Below are positions 14,974 through 24,331 of a stretch of DNA of 45,187 bases, one piece after another. The stretch is taken from NCBI RefSeq assembly GCF_000739635.1, contig NZ_BATQ01000170.1:1-45187 (forward strand), given 5' to 3'. This DNA is from Verrucomicrobium sp. BvORR034. Its GTDB lineage: Bacteria > Verrucomicrobiota > Verrucomicrobiia > Verrucomicrobiales > Verrucomicrobiaceae. The position numbers and the translations under genes are program-made. Under the pieces are notes generated by a model. That model was not told where the DNA came from. It worked only from the letters and a program-made list of their open reading frames with translations, and searched no databases. The first letter of the stretch is position 1; each line of letters opens with the position of its first letter.

Positions 14974-15552
14974 CGTCTCGAGCTGATCGACAACATCTCC
15001 GCCATCCCATTTCCAAAAGCAGGGTTGGAATTCCGCGTTTAGGCGGTCAGGACTCACCGTCCATAGCACCTCGAACCCGCACCAGTCAAGCTTGGCACCC
15101 TGGCACAAGACCAACGCAGCAGACGCTTCAGTGAGTGCCTCCTCACGTCGACAACTACATGGCCGCTGGGTGGTTGATCACCAAACACCAGTGGGGAAGC
15201 ACCACAGCGTCAGCCGTCAGCTTGCCTACGGCTCCATCAGCCCGCGAGACCTTCCCTTCTGCCCGAGCCCTCACAACACGACCGTAGTTGTCGACGTGAG
15301 GAGGCACTTATTTCCTCGTATGTGGCATTTGATTCACGGAGCACGATCATGCTCCCAAGGGGTACCACCTTGTCGCAAGGGGAATGCACCCTCAACAACC
15401 TGCCCCCAACCTTCCAGCACCCCAAAACCGAAACTCCAATTCCGTAAATTCTGTTAATTCTGTCTAACCCTCAGTTTCAATCTCTGTGCCCTCTGCGCCT
15501 CTGTGGTTAAACCGCTTCCCTCACCGCCCTGCCGATTTACCGTCCTGCCGAA
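14974..15552. other. Intergenic repeats, including a perfect 24-bp inverted repeat
   Basis: No gene is supported. At 15022-15050 lies GGGTTGGAATTCCGCGTTTA, also seen in altered form at 33512-33535. A perfect 24-bp inverted repeat has arms at 15135-15158 and 15284-15307 (GTGCCTCCTCACGTCGACAA and four more bases) with a 125-base interior. Related words occur at 33563 and 34063. It looks like a small non-autonomous element. Confidence 0.7.
15438..15510 (-). repeat. TTAACCACAGAG-family repeat, distal copy
   Basis: Its reverse complement matches 14184-14248 nearly base for base (TTAACCACAGAG, GAAACTGAG, TTAGACAGAATTAACAGAAT, TTACGGAATT), with a small insertion in the CACAGAG run. Together the two copies enclose the toxin-antitoxin genes in inverted orientation. 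Confidence 0.9.
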
Positions 15553-17154
15553 TTACTGTTTTACCGACATCACTTCCTTCAACCTCCCCTCCCCTTCCTT
15601 CCCCGTCATCACCTTCGCCCGGTGCCCGCCCTTGGCCAAATCCTCCTCGGCGCACAACACAAAATCAAAATGCCGCCCGCCGGTTTTGAAGTGGTAGTTC
15701 ATCACATCATCCGCGCTCAACGTGGGATGTCCGCCGCGCTTGGTCAGGGCAAAACGAATGCCCTGTCTCCCATCCAGTCCGCGATAGATCACCTCCGTGC
15801 AGACCTGCCGTGAGGCATCGGCGAAGTCGAAGAGGAAGTCATACGCATCGCCCTGATAGGCGAACACCTCCGTCACAAACGCCGCCCGGTCCGCCTCGGA
15901 CAGCCGTGGCCGCAGCACCGCCAGGCGGTTCACATGCGTGTCCATGATGTGGCCCAGGTTATTGAAAATAACTCCCTCCGCCACCGCCTCAATCACATCC
16001 GCCTTCTGCCCGCTCACTGTCTCCCGCTGCTGCAGACGCTGCCGCACCGCGGCCTTCTCCGGCGCGGCCAGTTCGGGCAACCGGTCCACACTCACGCCCG
16101 CTGCCACACGCTGTTCCGGTGTGCCCACATAGGTGATGCCGTGCTTGAAGGCTCCGGGGATGAACACATCGCTCATGTACCCCGCCGTGTAGGTCAGGAT
16201 CACATCCCCCGGCTGCAGCAGCGACTCTACCTCCGCATGCTGGGCCTTGCTGAACTGGATCACCTTCACGCGTGGATTCTTCATGCGGCTCACCACCTTG
16301 AACAACAGCGACCGCGCCGAGTACGCCAGATCTCCGCCTTCCGCCCCCAGTTCGCGGGCCACCTTGGCCGCCTCTGTGTGCGACATGCGGTTCTCCGCGG
16401 ACGCCTTCAATCCCGGTCGCAACCCCTGCGCACGACGCACCGCCGCCACCGCGCGCTCATGATCCTGCGGCGCCCGCGACAGCAAACGCTCATACCCCGG
16501 ACTGCTCAGCAATGACGCACCCGTCCCCTGCTTTGCGGCCTGCGTTTCCTTTTCAAACAACACCTGTGATGCCTCCAACCGCCGCTCCAGATCTGCGGCG
16601 GTCACATTCAGTTGCAACGTCTCGAAACTGCCTGCGGGAAGGTGCGATTCGAACTGCGCCTCATTCAGCTTTGCCATCGACACCTTGTCCCCGGCGAACA
16701 AGGCCACCAGGTCCGCACTGTGCCGTACCAGCACCCACTGGGCATCCACCGTGAGCAGATGCGCCGCGCGCGCCTCCTCAGCCGTCGCACCCGCTGGCAG
16801 CGATCGCTTTCCTCCCAGTGTGGCGACCATCTCGCACAACACCTCCCGCGCCGTCATGTACTTGAAGAGGAGCGTCTCCATGCGGTCACTCTCCCCCGCA
16901 TCCAGATACCCCCGAGCTCTCCACGCACCGCCGGAGCGGGCCGATAGTTTCCTGAACTCCGCCAGGATCTCGTCCATCTGCGTTGAGACCGACTCCAGCC
17001 GCTCCGGCCCCCGCCGCAGGTCATCCATCACCTGACTAGCCGGGACCGCTGCCCGCCGCTTCTCGCCCTTCTGCTGGAACCCTGCACAACTGGAACCCAA
17101 GGCCAGCAAAGCCAGCAGCAACAACCGGGAGCAGATCGAATTGACGTTCCTCAT
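15553..17154 (-). CDS. Lipoprotein with permuted papain-like (YiiX/YaeF-type) domain
   Basis: This is a 533-residue predicted lipoprotein. The start MRNVNSICSRLLLLALLALG gives a signal peptide ending in lipobox LGSSC (Cys23). Residues 30-330 are mostly helical and unrecognised. From about residue 335 a permuted NlpC/P60-papain domain of the YiiX/YaeF type follows: the motif GDVILTYTAGYMSDVFIPGAFKHG contains the likely catalytic histidine, and the later block RQVCTEVIYRGL contains the likely nucleophile cysteine. Such domains are thought to act as thiol hydrolases or acyltransferases on peptides or lipids in the envelope. The large N-terminal helical region is longer than in simple YiiX proteins. 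It is not in an operon; 518 bases of repeats separate it from the next, divergent gene. Confidence 0.82.
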   Translation of the reverse strand: MRNVNSICSRLLLLALLALGSSCAGFQQKGEKRRAAVPASQVMDDLRRGPERLESVSTQMDEILAEFRKLSARSGGAWRARGYLDAGESDRMETLLFKYMTAREVLCEMVATLGGKRSLPAGATAEEARAAHLLTVDAQWVLVRHSADLVALFAGDKVSMAKLNEAQFESHLPAGSFETLQLNVTAADLERRLEASQVLFEKETQAAKQGTGASLLSSPGYERLLSRAPQDHERAVAAVRRAQGLRPGLKASAENRMSHTEAAKVARELGAEGGDLAYSARSLLFKVVSRMKNPRVKVIQFSKAQHAEVESLLQPGDVILTYTAGYMSDVFIPGAFKHGITYVGTPEQRVAAGVSVDRLPELAAPEKAAVRQRLQQRETVSGQKADVIEAVAEGVIFNNLGHIMDTHVNRLAVLRPRLSEADRAAFVTEVFAYQGDAYDFLFDFADASRQVCTEVIYRGLDGRQGIRFALTKRGGHPTLSADDVMNYHFKTGGRHFDFVLCAEEDLAKGGHRAKVMTGKEGEGRLKEVMSVKQ

Positions 17155-17270
17155 AGACGACAAAAAGGGGGCTGATTTTCGGAGAGTATGAGACCATGCC
17201 AGCATGGAGGCAATCCTCGTTTGCCGACGCCTCAACCAAAATCTCAGGGACCGCGCGCTTCCAGCGTGCC

Positions 17271-17595
17271 GGCTTCTGCATCTTGCAGAAGCCATCAGTC
17301 AAACGTCCCCCAACCTCACCAGCCCCTCGACTCTCCCCCAATCCCACCGCCCCCAACACCTGGCGACGCAGTCGCTTTGGGACTGCGGTGAGCATCACCG
17401 CTTTGGCTACGCCCTGTGAAGTTCGAGCCCCTCACCACCCCCAACGAAGCCCAATGCCCCCATCAAGCCTTCGTGCCTTTGTGCCTTCGTGTGAGACCCT
17501 CCCTTTCCCCTCCGCTCACCATTGCCGATTGCCAATCCACGCAACAACCACTCCCCACCCCAGCGCAGCGTCTCAACCAGCGAAGCGTCTCAACC
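17271..17595 (+). repeat. Long direct repeat upstream of the cytochrome/DUF1501 pair
   Basis: Begins with a perfect hairpin (GGCTTCTGCA / TGCAGAAGCC, 17271-17293). It then runs through CATCAGTCAAACGTCCCCC, CAACACCTGGCGACG, GAGCATCACCGCTTTGGCTA, CTTCGTGCCTTTGTGCCTTC and AGCGAAGCGTCTCAAC. The second copy at 22531-22850 has the same order of blocks. No gene is seen from 17155 to 17672. Confidence 0.88.
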
Positions 17596-17672
17596 CTCAT
17601 CGCAAGGACCCGGCATCCCATGGCGTAATGATCACCCGCAACGGTTGATCTGAATCTCATGCTGCCCCTGCG

Positions 17673-20600
17673 ATGAAACTTCTCCGCATCAGCCCCTGCT
17701 TGCTGCTTCTCCTAGGCAGTGCGCCTGCGGGCCAGATTCACGCTGTGGACGCTGGCACTGAAACCAAGGACAATGCCGCAGGGCTGGCTCTCTTTGAGGC
17801 GAAGATCCGGCCCATGCTCATTGAGCACTGTTACGAATGTCATTCGGCCGAATCTGGCCAGACCAAGGGCGGGCTGCTGCTGGACTCAAAACAGGGCTTG
17901 CTCACCGGCGGGGACAGTGGCCCGGCCATCGTCCCTGGCGCTCCGTCCGCGAGCCTGCTGCTGACCGCCATCTCCCACACGGATCCGCATCTGAAGATGC
18001 CGAAGAAGAAGGCGCAACTCCCTCCCTCCGTGATCGCGGACGTGGGGACCTGGATCAGCCTGGGCGCCCCGGACCCTCGCGAAGGCAGGACGAAGATCAC
18101 GGTGAAGTCCCCGGCCAAGGTCGGACCGGAGCCGCAATACTGGTCCTACCGGAAGCCGGTGCATCAAGATCCGCCGGAGGTGAAGCAACCTGCGGCGGCC
18201 CTGGGCGATCTGGACCGTTTCATCCTGGCGAAGCTGGATGCCGCCGGCCTCTCCCCCTCTCCGCCTGCGGGCAAGGTGGCGCTCATCCGACGGGCCACGT
18301 TTGATCTCACCGGTTTGCCACCTTCTCCTGCGGAGGTGGAGGCGTACTTGCGGGATGACTCCCCGGAGGCCTACGCCCGGGTGATCGAGCGTCTGCTGGC
18401 CAGTCCCCACTATGGAGAACACTGGGCCCGGCACTGGCTGGATGTGGCGCGCTATTCCGACACCAAGGGTTATGTCTATGCCCGTGAGGAAAAACGCTTC
18501 GTCCATGCCGCTCCCTACCGTGACTGGGTGGTGAAGGCGCTCAACGAGGACATGGGCTACGACCGCTTCCTCCTCCGACAGATTGCTGCGGACCAGGTGG
18601 AGCCCGCCGGTTCACCGCACTTGGCGGCCATGGGGTTCCTGACGTTGGGACGCCGTTTCCTTGGAGTCACTCATGACATCATTGACGACCGCATCGACGT
18701 GCTGATGCGCGGCACGCTGGGGCTCACCGTGGGATGCGCCCGGTGCCATGATCACAAGTTTGACCCCATCCCCACGCGGGACTACTACGCGCTCTACGGG
18801 GTTTTCCAGAGCTGTGCCGAGAAGCTCGTGCCCAGTGCGCCCCCCTCCCGGGATGAGGCCTTCGCCTCGAAGCTCCATGCGCTGGAAGCCAAACTTCAAA
18901 CGACCCTCCGACTGCGCCGGGATGAACAGGCTGCTCGCGTGCGGGCCACCCTCTCGCAGCACCTGACCGCCCAACTGGAGTTGGAGAAATATCTCGAGGA
19001 AGCCTTTGGACAGCTCCTGGATGCGCAGGACCTCAATCCGGTGGTGGTCCGACGCTGGCAACGCCATCTGGAAAAAGCGCGGGTGCGCCATGACCCGATA
19101 TTCACCGCGTGGCATGCCTTTGCCAAACTCACTCCCGCGGACTTCCCACAACAGTCCGCGGCTGTTTCCTCTAACCTGGCTCACCGTCAAGATGAAGGGC
19201 ATCCTCTGGTGACAGCGCTCTTCACGAAGCCGCCTGCGAGCATGGTCGAGGTGGCGGAGCGCTACGGTGCCCTGTTTGTCGATCTCGAGAAGCAATGGCA
19301 AGCCCACTTGAAAGTCCACCCCGAGGCCGAGGCCCTGCCCGATCCCTCTGCGGAAATGCTGCGGCAGGTGCTCTATGGGCCGGATTCGCCCTGCCTGGTG
19401 CCGGATGAAGCGATTGCGAACATTGAGATGTTTTTTCCCAACAACGTCGTCGTGGAGCTCTGGCGGCTTCAAGGCGAGGTGGACAGGGTCCTCATGGAGC
19501 CCTCCCACGCTCCCGCCCATGCCGTCATCCTTGAGGACCGCGCCCAGCCAGTCACCGCGCGGATCTTCAAGCGAGGCAACCCGCTGACCAAGGGCGATGA
19601 GGCACCGCGCCAGTTCCTCCAGGCGCTTTCCGGTGACACGCCCCGCCTTTTCACCCGTGGCAGCGGCCGGTTGGAGCTTGCCCAATCCATCACCGATCCC
19701 GCCAACCCGCTCACCGCCCGCGTCATGGTGAACCGCGTGTGGATGCACCACTTTGGCCAGGGCCTGGTGACCACCCCCAGCGACTTCGGCGTGCGGGCGG
19801 AACCGCCCAGTCATCCGGAACTGCTCGACTGGCTCGCCCTGCGCTTCATGGACAGGGGCTGGAGCATCAAGGAGCTGCACCGGCTCATCATGCTCTCGTC
19901 CACCTATCAACAAAGCTCGCAAGGCCCAGACCATCCCGCAGCGCTCCGGCTGGCGCAGGAGCGTGATGCCGACAACCGGCTCCTCTGGCGCATGAATGTG
20001 CATCGCCTGAGCTTTGAAGAGGCCCGCGATGCATGGCTCGCCGCCGCAGGCCATCTGGATGGGCGTGTCGGCGGCCGCCCCCAGGATCTGTTCGCTGACT
20101 CCAACACCCGGCGCACCCTCTATGCCACGGTCGATCGCGAGGATCTTGCTCCGGTCTTGCGCACCTTTGATTTTGCCAATCCCGACCTCTCCATTCCCCG
20201 GCGCACGGAGACCACGGTGCCCCAGCAGGCCTTGTTCGCCATGAACCATCCCTTCCTCGCGGCGCAGGCCCGGGCTCTGGCCGGCCGGAAGGAAGTCCAG
20301 GCCTGCCGCACGGATGCAGAACGGATTGCCCTGATCTATGCTCTGCTTTATCAGCGAAGCCCTGAGTTCGAGGAGCTACAGGCGGCACTGGACTATGTGC
20401 GTGATGCCGCAGTGCCGGAGCGTCTCGCCATACGCGAAACGGCCAAGGCCTGGCAATACGGCTACGGCGGGTGGGATGAAGCAGCGGGACGCCTGAAAAG
20501 CTTCACGGCCCTGCCCCAGCTCAAAGACCGCGCCTGGCAGGGCGGAAGCCACTGGCCGGATGTGAAGCTCGGGTGGGTGCAGCTCACGCCCAAGGGAGGC

Positions 20601-21044
20601 CATCCCGGCAATGACAAGGAGCACGCCGTGGTGCGTCGCTGGACAGCGCCTGCCGATGGCGACTACATCGTGGAATCCCTCCTGAAACACGAGCCGGCGG
20701 CCGGTGACGGGATTCGCGCCTTCGTCAGCCAGGGCTCCCGGGGTCAGTTGCGAGCCGTCACCCTGCATCAGTCGGAATCGGTGATGAACCTCGACGGACT
20801 CTCCCTCAAGGCAGGCGACACACTCGACTTCGTGGTGGACATCGGCAACGGACTGAACAGCGACCAGTTCCTCTGGTCACCCCGGATCCGTTCCGCCGGG
20901 AGTGCAGGGTCCGGGGGCGATGTGGACGCCCAGGTGTGGGATGCGGAAGCTGATTTCCCTGAACACACCGACGGTGCCCTTGATCCCTGGGCCCAGCTCG
21001 TGCAGGTCCTGATGCTGGCGAATGAATTCATGTTTGTGGACTGA
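17673..21044 (+). CDS. PSCyt1/DUF1549/DUF1553 secreted cytochrome-like protein
   Basis: This 1123-residue exported protein begins with a Sec signal (residues 1 to about 25). A PSCyt1 domain carries the haem-binding motif CYECH (53-57) and GGLLLDS. DUF1549 (about 160-380) carries a second CxxCH, CARCH (355-359), followed by DHKFDPI. DUF1553 (from about 680) includes NRVWMHHFGQGLVTTPSDFG. The closing DUF1553 motif, MLANEFMFVD, comes only at the very end. About 170 residues before it, from roughly residue 925, form a beta-rich module (KEHAVVRRWTAPADGDYIVE, LKAGDTLDFVVDIG) that looks like an inserted carbohydrate-binding-like sandwich. The family is abundant in Planctomycetes and Verrucomicrobia and is linked by context to polysaccharide use. 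The next gene begins on the base after its stop. Confidence 0.93.
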   Translation: MKLLRISPCLLLLLGSAPAGQIHAVDAGTETKDNAAGLALFEAKIRPMLIEHCYECHSAESGQTKGGLLLDSKQGLLTGGDSGPAIVPGAPSASLLLTAISHTDPHLKMPKKKAQLPPSVIADVGTWISLGAPDPREGRTKITVKSPAKVGPEPQYWSYRKPVHQDPPEVKQPAAALGDLDRFILAKLDAAGLSPSPPAGKVALIRRATFDLTGLPPSPAEVEAYLRDDSPEAYARVIERLLASPHYGEHWARHWLDVARYSDTKGYVYAREEKRFVHAAPYRDWVVKALNEDMGYDRFLLRQIAADQVEPAGSPHLAAMGFLTLGRRFLGVTHDIIDDRIDVLMRGTLGLTVGCARCHDHKFDPIPTRDYYALYGVFQSCAEKLVPSAPPSRDEAFASKLHALEAKLQTTLRLRRDEQAARVRATLSQHLTAQLELEKYLEEAFGQLLDAQDLNPVVVRRWQRHLEKARVRHDPIFTAWHAFAKLTPADFPQQSAAVSSNLAHRQDEGHPLVTALFTKPPASMVEVAERYGALFVDLEKQWQAHLKVHPEAEALPDPSAEMLRQVLYGPDSPCLVPDEAIANIEMFFPNNVVVELWRLQGEVDRVLMEPSHAPAHAVILEDRAQPVTARIFKRGNPLTKGDEAPRQFLQALSGDTPRLFTRGSGRLELAQSITDPANPLTARVMVNRVWMHHFGQGLVTTPSDFGVRAEPPSHPELLDWLALRFMDRGWSIKELHRLIMLSSTYQQSSQGPDHPAALRLAQERDADNRLLWRMNVHRLSFEEARDAWLAAAGHLDGRVGGRPQDLFADSNTRRTLYATVDREDLAPVLRTFDFANPDLSIPRRTETTVPQQALFAMNHPFLAAQARALAGRKEVQACRTDAERIALIYALLYQRSPEFEELQAALDYVRDAAVPERLAIRETAKAWQYGYGGWDEAAGRLKSFTALPQLKDRAWQGGSHWPDVKLGWVQLTPKGGHPGNDKEHAVVRRWTAPADGDYIVESLLKHEPAAGDGIRAFVSQGSRGQLRAVTLHQSESVMNLDGLSLKAGDTLDFVVDIGNGLNSDQFLWSPRIRSAGSAGSGGDVDAQVWDAEADFPEHTDGALDPWAQLVQVLMLANEFMFVD

Positions 21045-22460
21045 ATGGCTATGAACCCAATTCTCACGCCCCCTCTTCCGCTCTCGCGACGCGAGTTCCT
21101 GCGCCGCTCCGGGCTTGGCTTCGGCATGATGGGACTGGCGGGGCTGGTGGCTTCGCCTGAACGACTGGCCGTGGCCAGCACGAGCGCGGGGCAGCTCAGT
21201 CACATCGCACCCAGGGCCAAACGCGTCATTCATTTCTTCCTCAATGGTGGGCCCTCTCATGTGGACACCTTTGATCCCAAGCCCGCATTGGCCCGGTATG
21301 TGGGCAAGACCCTTCCGCAGACCCGCCTCACTGAGCGGAAGACCGGAGCAGCCTTCCCCTCCCCGTTCACCTTCCAGCGCTACGGTCAGAGCGGCATCGA
21401 GGTCAGCGAGCTCTTTGCGAAGACGGCCGCCCACATGGATGACATCGCCGTGATCCGCTCCATGTACGCCCAGGTGCCCAACCATGAGCCGTCCCTCATG
21501 CTCATGAACTGTGGCGACTCGGTGCAGCCGAGGCCCAGCCTCGGATCCTGGCTCATGTACGGTCTGGGCACGGAGAATGAGAACCTCCCGGGCTTCATCG
21601 CCATGTGCCCCGGCGGCCAGCCGATCAAGAGCGCGGAGAACTGGCAGTCCGCCTTCCTGCCCGGCATCTACCAGGGCACCTATGTGGACACCCAGCACCG
21701 TGAACTGGACCGGCTCATCGAGAACATCCGCAGTCCCCATGCCACCGCCGGGGTCCAGCGTCGACAGTTGGATCTGCTCCAACGGATCAACCAGGCCCAT
21801 CGCCAGGACCGGCTCGATGTCCGGCTTGACGCCCGGATCCAGTCCTTTGAGCTCGCCTTCCGCATGCAGACAGAGGCAGCGGACGCCTTTGACCTTTCGC
21901 ATGAGCCTAAACACATCACCGACCTCTATGGCAATGGCGTCCACGGCCGGCAGACGCTGATCGCCCGCCGTCTGCTGGAGCGCGGGGTCCGATTCGTGCA
22001 GCTATGGCACGGCGCGGGCCAGCCCTGGGACAACCATGAGAAGATCGAGGAAAACCATCGCAAGCTCGCCGCCGAGATTGACCAGCCCATCGCTGCCCTG
22101 CTCAGCGACCTGAAACAGCGTGGCCTGCTGGATGAGACCCTCGTCATCTGGGGCGGCGAATTTGGCCGTACCCCCACCGTGGAGATGGGCGGCGGCACCT
22201 CCAAGCTGGGCCGCGACCACAACCACTATGGCTTCACCGTCTGGATGGCTGGCGGTGGCATCAAGGGCGGCACCGTCCATGGCAGCACCGACGAACTCGG
22301 CTTCGCCGCCCAGGAGAAGCCCACCAGCGTCCATGATCTTCACGCCACCATCCTGCATCTCATGGGCCTCAATCACGAACACCTCACCTACCGCTACGCC
22401 GGCCGAGACTTCCGTCTGACAGACGTGTATGGAGAGGTGCTGCGGGAGATCATTGCCTGA
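21045..22460 (+). CDS. DUF1501 (alkaline-phosphatase-superfamily) Tat-exported protein
   Basis: This 471-residue protein starts with a twin-arginine leader (SRREFLRRSGLGFGMMGLAG), typical of DUF1501. The body is sulfatase/phosphatase-like: HFFLNGGPSHVDTFDPKP near the N terminus, then GVRFVQLWHGAGQPWDNH, GLLDETLVIWGGEFGRTP, and the late motif DHNHYGFTVWMAGGGIKGG. These supply candidate metal ligands (Asp, His, His). The enzyme activity of DUF1501 is unproven. It directly abuts the PSCyt1 gene, and this pairing occurs very widely in the phylum, suggesting joint export and function. Two in-frame ATGs lie two codons apart; I took the first, which follows the preceding stop without a gap. Confidence 0.93.
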   Translation: MAMNPILTPPLPLSRREFLRRSGLGFGMMGLAGLVASPERLAVASTSAGQLSHIAPRAKRVIHFFLNGGPSHVDTFDPKPALARYVGKTLPQTRLTERKTGAAFPSPFTFQRYGQSGIEVSELFAKTAAHMDDIAVIRSMYAQVPNHEPSLMLMNCGDSVQPRPSLGSWLMYGLGTENENLPGFIAMCPGGQPIKSAENWQSAFLPGIYQGTYVDTQHRELDRLIENIRSPHATAGVQRRQLDLLQRINQAHRQDRLDVRLDARIQSFELAFRMQTEAADAFDLSHEPKHITDLYGNGVHGRQTLIARRLLERGVRFVQLWHGAGQPWDNHEKIEENHRKLAAEIDQPIAALLSDLKQRGLLDETLVIWGGEFGRTPTVEMGGGTSKLGRDHNHYGFTVWMAGGGIKGGTVHGSTDELGFAAQEKPTSVHDLHATILHLMGLNHEHLTYRYAGRDFRLTDVYGEVLREIIA

Positions 22461-22530
22461 GCCGCCTGCCCGGTGATGGTCCATCCGCCATCCAGCGAGA
22501 TTTCAGGAAATCACCACTTTCGGCCCGGCT

Positions 22531-22850
22531 GACTTTTGCATCTTGCAGAAGCCCTCAGTCAAACGTCCCCCCGACATCACCAACCCCTCGACACTCCCCC
22601 AATCCCACCTCCCCCAACACCTGGCGACGAAGTCGCTGTGGAGTGCGGTAAGCATCACCGCTTTGGCTACACCTTGTGAGGTTCGAGCCCCTCACTACTC
22701 CCAACGAAGCCCATTGCCTCCATCAACCCTTCGTGCCTTTGTGCCTTCGTGCCTTCGTGTGAGAACTTCCCTCCTGCCCATCCCACGCTGCAGGAGCCTC
22801 AACCAGCCGCCGCCCCGGGGCGGCGTCTCAACAAGCGAAGCGTCTCAACG
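22531..22850 (+). repeat. Long direct repeat downstream of the cytochrome/DUF1501 pair
   Basis: Same orientation and block order as 17271-17595, with many point differences and one extra GCCTTCGT unit. The hairpin at its start (22531-22553) has a GACTTTTGCA left arm that pairs less well than the upstream copy. Coverage ends just before the stop of the next minus-strand gene. Confidence 0.88.
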
Positions 22851-22868
22851 TGCCGCTTGCGGCACACC

Positions 22869-24200
22869 TCAACTTCCCTTGCCCCCTCCGCTCACCGAAT
22901 CCATCCACTCCACCACACGCTCGGTGAGTTTGAACGAGCCCGTACGGTTCACGTGATCCGCATCATAAAACTCGTCGGGCGGATAGTCATGATTGCCCCC
23001 TTGATTGAAGTCGTGGAACCAGCTCAGGGGCAGGTCCTTGTCCAGCGCCTCCAGCCGTTTCACCATCTGCGCCATGGCCTCGTGCGTGCTCCAGTCCGGA
23101 TCTGCGGCCGGTGCGTCCTTCACCCAGGGGTGCATGGGGGTCACCAGCAGGAGGACCTTCACGCCTTTCGCATTGAGCGCCTTCACTGTTTCCACGAACT
23201 CCGTCCAGCGCTCTTCGCTCCATTCGAAGTTCGCGGTCTTGAACGTCTCATTGATATAGGTCCGCAGCTTTTCGGGCTCCGTCGCATCCGGCATGCCGCC
23301 GCGCTTGCGACCTTCCCAACCCCAGTCGTCAAAGTTGTTCACCTCCAGCTGGCGCACTTCATCCACGGTCACGGGTGTGGTCGCCGCCGGCACCGGCCAG
23401 AGCTTGGCCTTGTTCTCCTGATCATAGTGCCAGCCCGGACTGGCCAGAAACTCCGAAAGCTTCCGCGGATCCTCCCGCTTCGCATTGAAGCTGCGCGGGC
23501 TCACGCCCCACACCACCCACTCCAGCTTGGGTAGCGGCAGCACATACTCCCGCACTACCAGGCACTGCATGGCGTTGTTTGCCCCGGCCGGGGCCAGATT
23601 CAGCGCCACGGGCGTGCCCTGATTGATCTGCCGGTAGAACATGCGCGTGGAAATGCCCTTGGTCACCAGCGAGTTCCCCATGGCCACGACCCGCAACTGG
23701 GGACGCAGCTTCCAGTAAAGCCGCATCTGCTCTGAGAAGAAGCCGCCGTAGTCCTCCCGCAACACCAGGGGGGCCTCCTTGCCCTTCGGCAGCGGTGTCA
23801 TGTCCAGGTACTTGGGCAGGTCCTCGGTCACGTCGAGGTCATCACTCTGGCTGACGTCTTCCAGCTCTTGTTTTTCCGCGAACGGCCGGAGGTTCAGCGT
23901 CACTTCCTCCTCCAGCTTCTCATTCACCGGCACCTCCTTGGCCGCCGCCACACACCAGTGGGCCACCCGGATCTTTGGCTCGTCACACACGCCGTACATC
24001 ACCTTTTTCACCGCGTACTCGTGCCACACGAGGGCATCATCATACGGCAGGATGTCGGCAGGCAGCTTCTTCTTGGAGATGGCCACCCTCGTGGCGACCA
24101 CCTGAAGATCTGCCCCCGGCACCCTCTCCACGCTCTTTTTCTCGCGACAACCCACCAGCAGGGCCAGGAGCCAGAGGGAACAGAGCAAGCGGGGAGTCAT
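22869..24200 (-). CDS. SGNH-hydrolase-like lipoprotein, paralogue A
   Basis: This 443-residue predicted lipoprotein starts MTPRLLCSLWLLALLVGC with the lipobox cysteine at 18. Residues 45-125 form a small domain with YDDALVWHEYAVKKV. An SGNH-like fold follows: block I MGNSLVTKG (Ser177), a downstream LNLAPAGANN, VKVLLLVTPMHP, and the closing block DADH (Asp413, His416). Such proteins act on acyl or acetyl esters, and AlgX/DltD-like members help acetylate exported polymers; the substrate is unknown here. It is a tandem paralogue of the 24332-25636 gene, alignable end to end with the same motifs. The two are co-oriented with a 131-base gap. The upstream ATG options were rejected because only this start gives a clean lipoprotein leader. 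Confidence 0.8.
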   Translation of the reverse strand: MTPRLLCSLWLLALLVGCREKKSVERVPGADLQVVATRVAISKKKLPADILPYDDALVWHEYAVKKVMYGVCDEPKIRVAHWCVAAAKEVPVNEKLEEEVTLNLRPFAEKQELEDVSQSDDLDVTEDLPKYLDMTPLPKGKEAPLVLREDYGGFFSEQMRLYWKLRPQLRVVAMGNSLVTKGISTRMFYRQINQGTPVALNLAPAGANNAMQCLVVREYVLPLPKLEWVVWGVSPRSFNAKREDPRKLSEFLASPGWHYDQENKAKLWPVPAATTPVTVDEVRQLEVNNFDDWGWEGRKRGGMPDATEPEKLRTYINETFKTANFEWSEERWTEFVETVKALNAKGVKVLLLVTPMHPWVKDAPAADPDWSTHEAMAQMVKRLEALDKDLPLSWFHDFNQGGNHDYPPDEFYDADHVNRTGSFKLTERVVEWMDSVSGGGKGS

Positions 24201-24331
24201 TGAAGGGCAATCTGAAACAAATCCCATCGCATTCAAGCCCGGTCAAACCGGCCTGATGCCCTGCGGAATCAATTCGAATCCAAACTGATCCAATCGATTC
24301 ACCCCCCATCGAAACGACGCCACCCCCTTTT

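Noticed and set aside
18612-20249. A 545-codon minus-strand frame opposite the PSCyt1/DUF1553 gene
   Set aside because: Antisense by-product of GC-rich codon use; the plus-strand protein has domain motifs throughout this interval.
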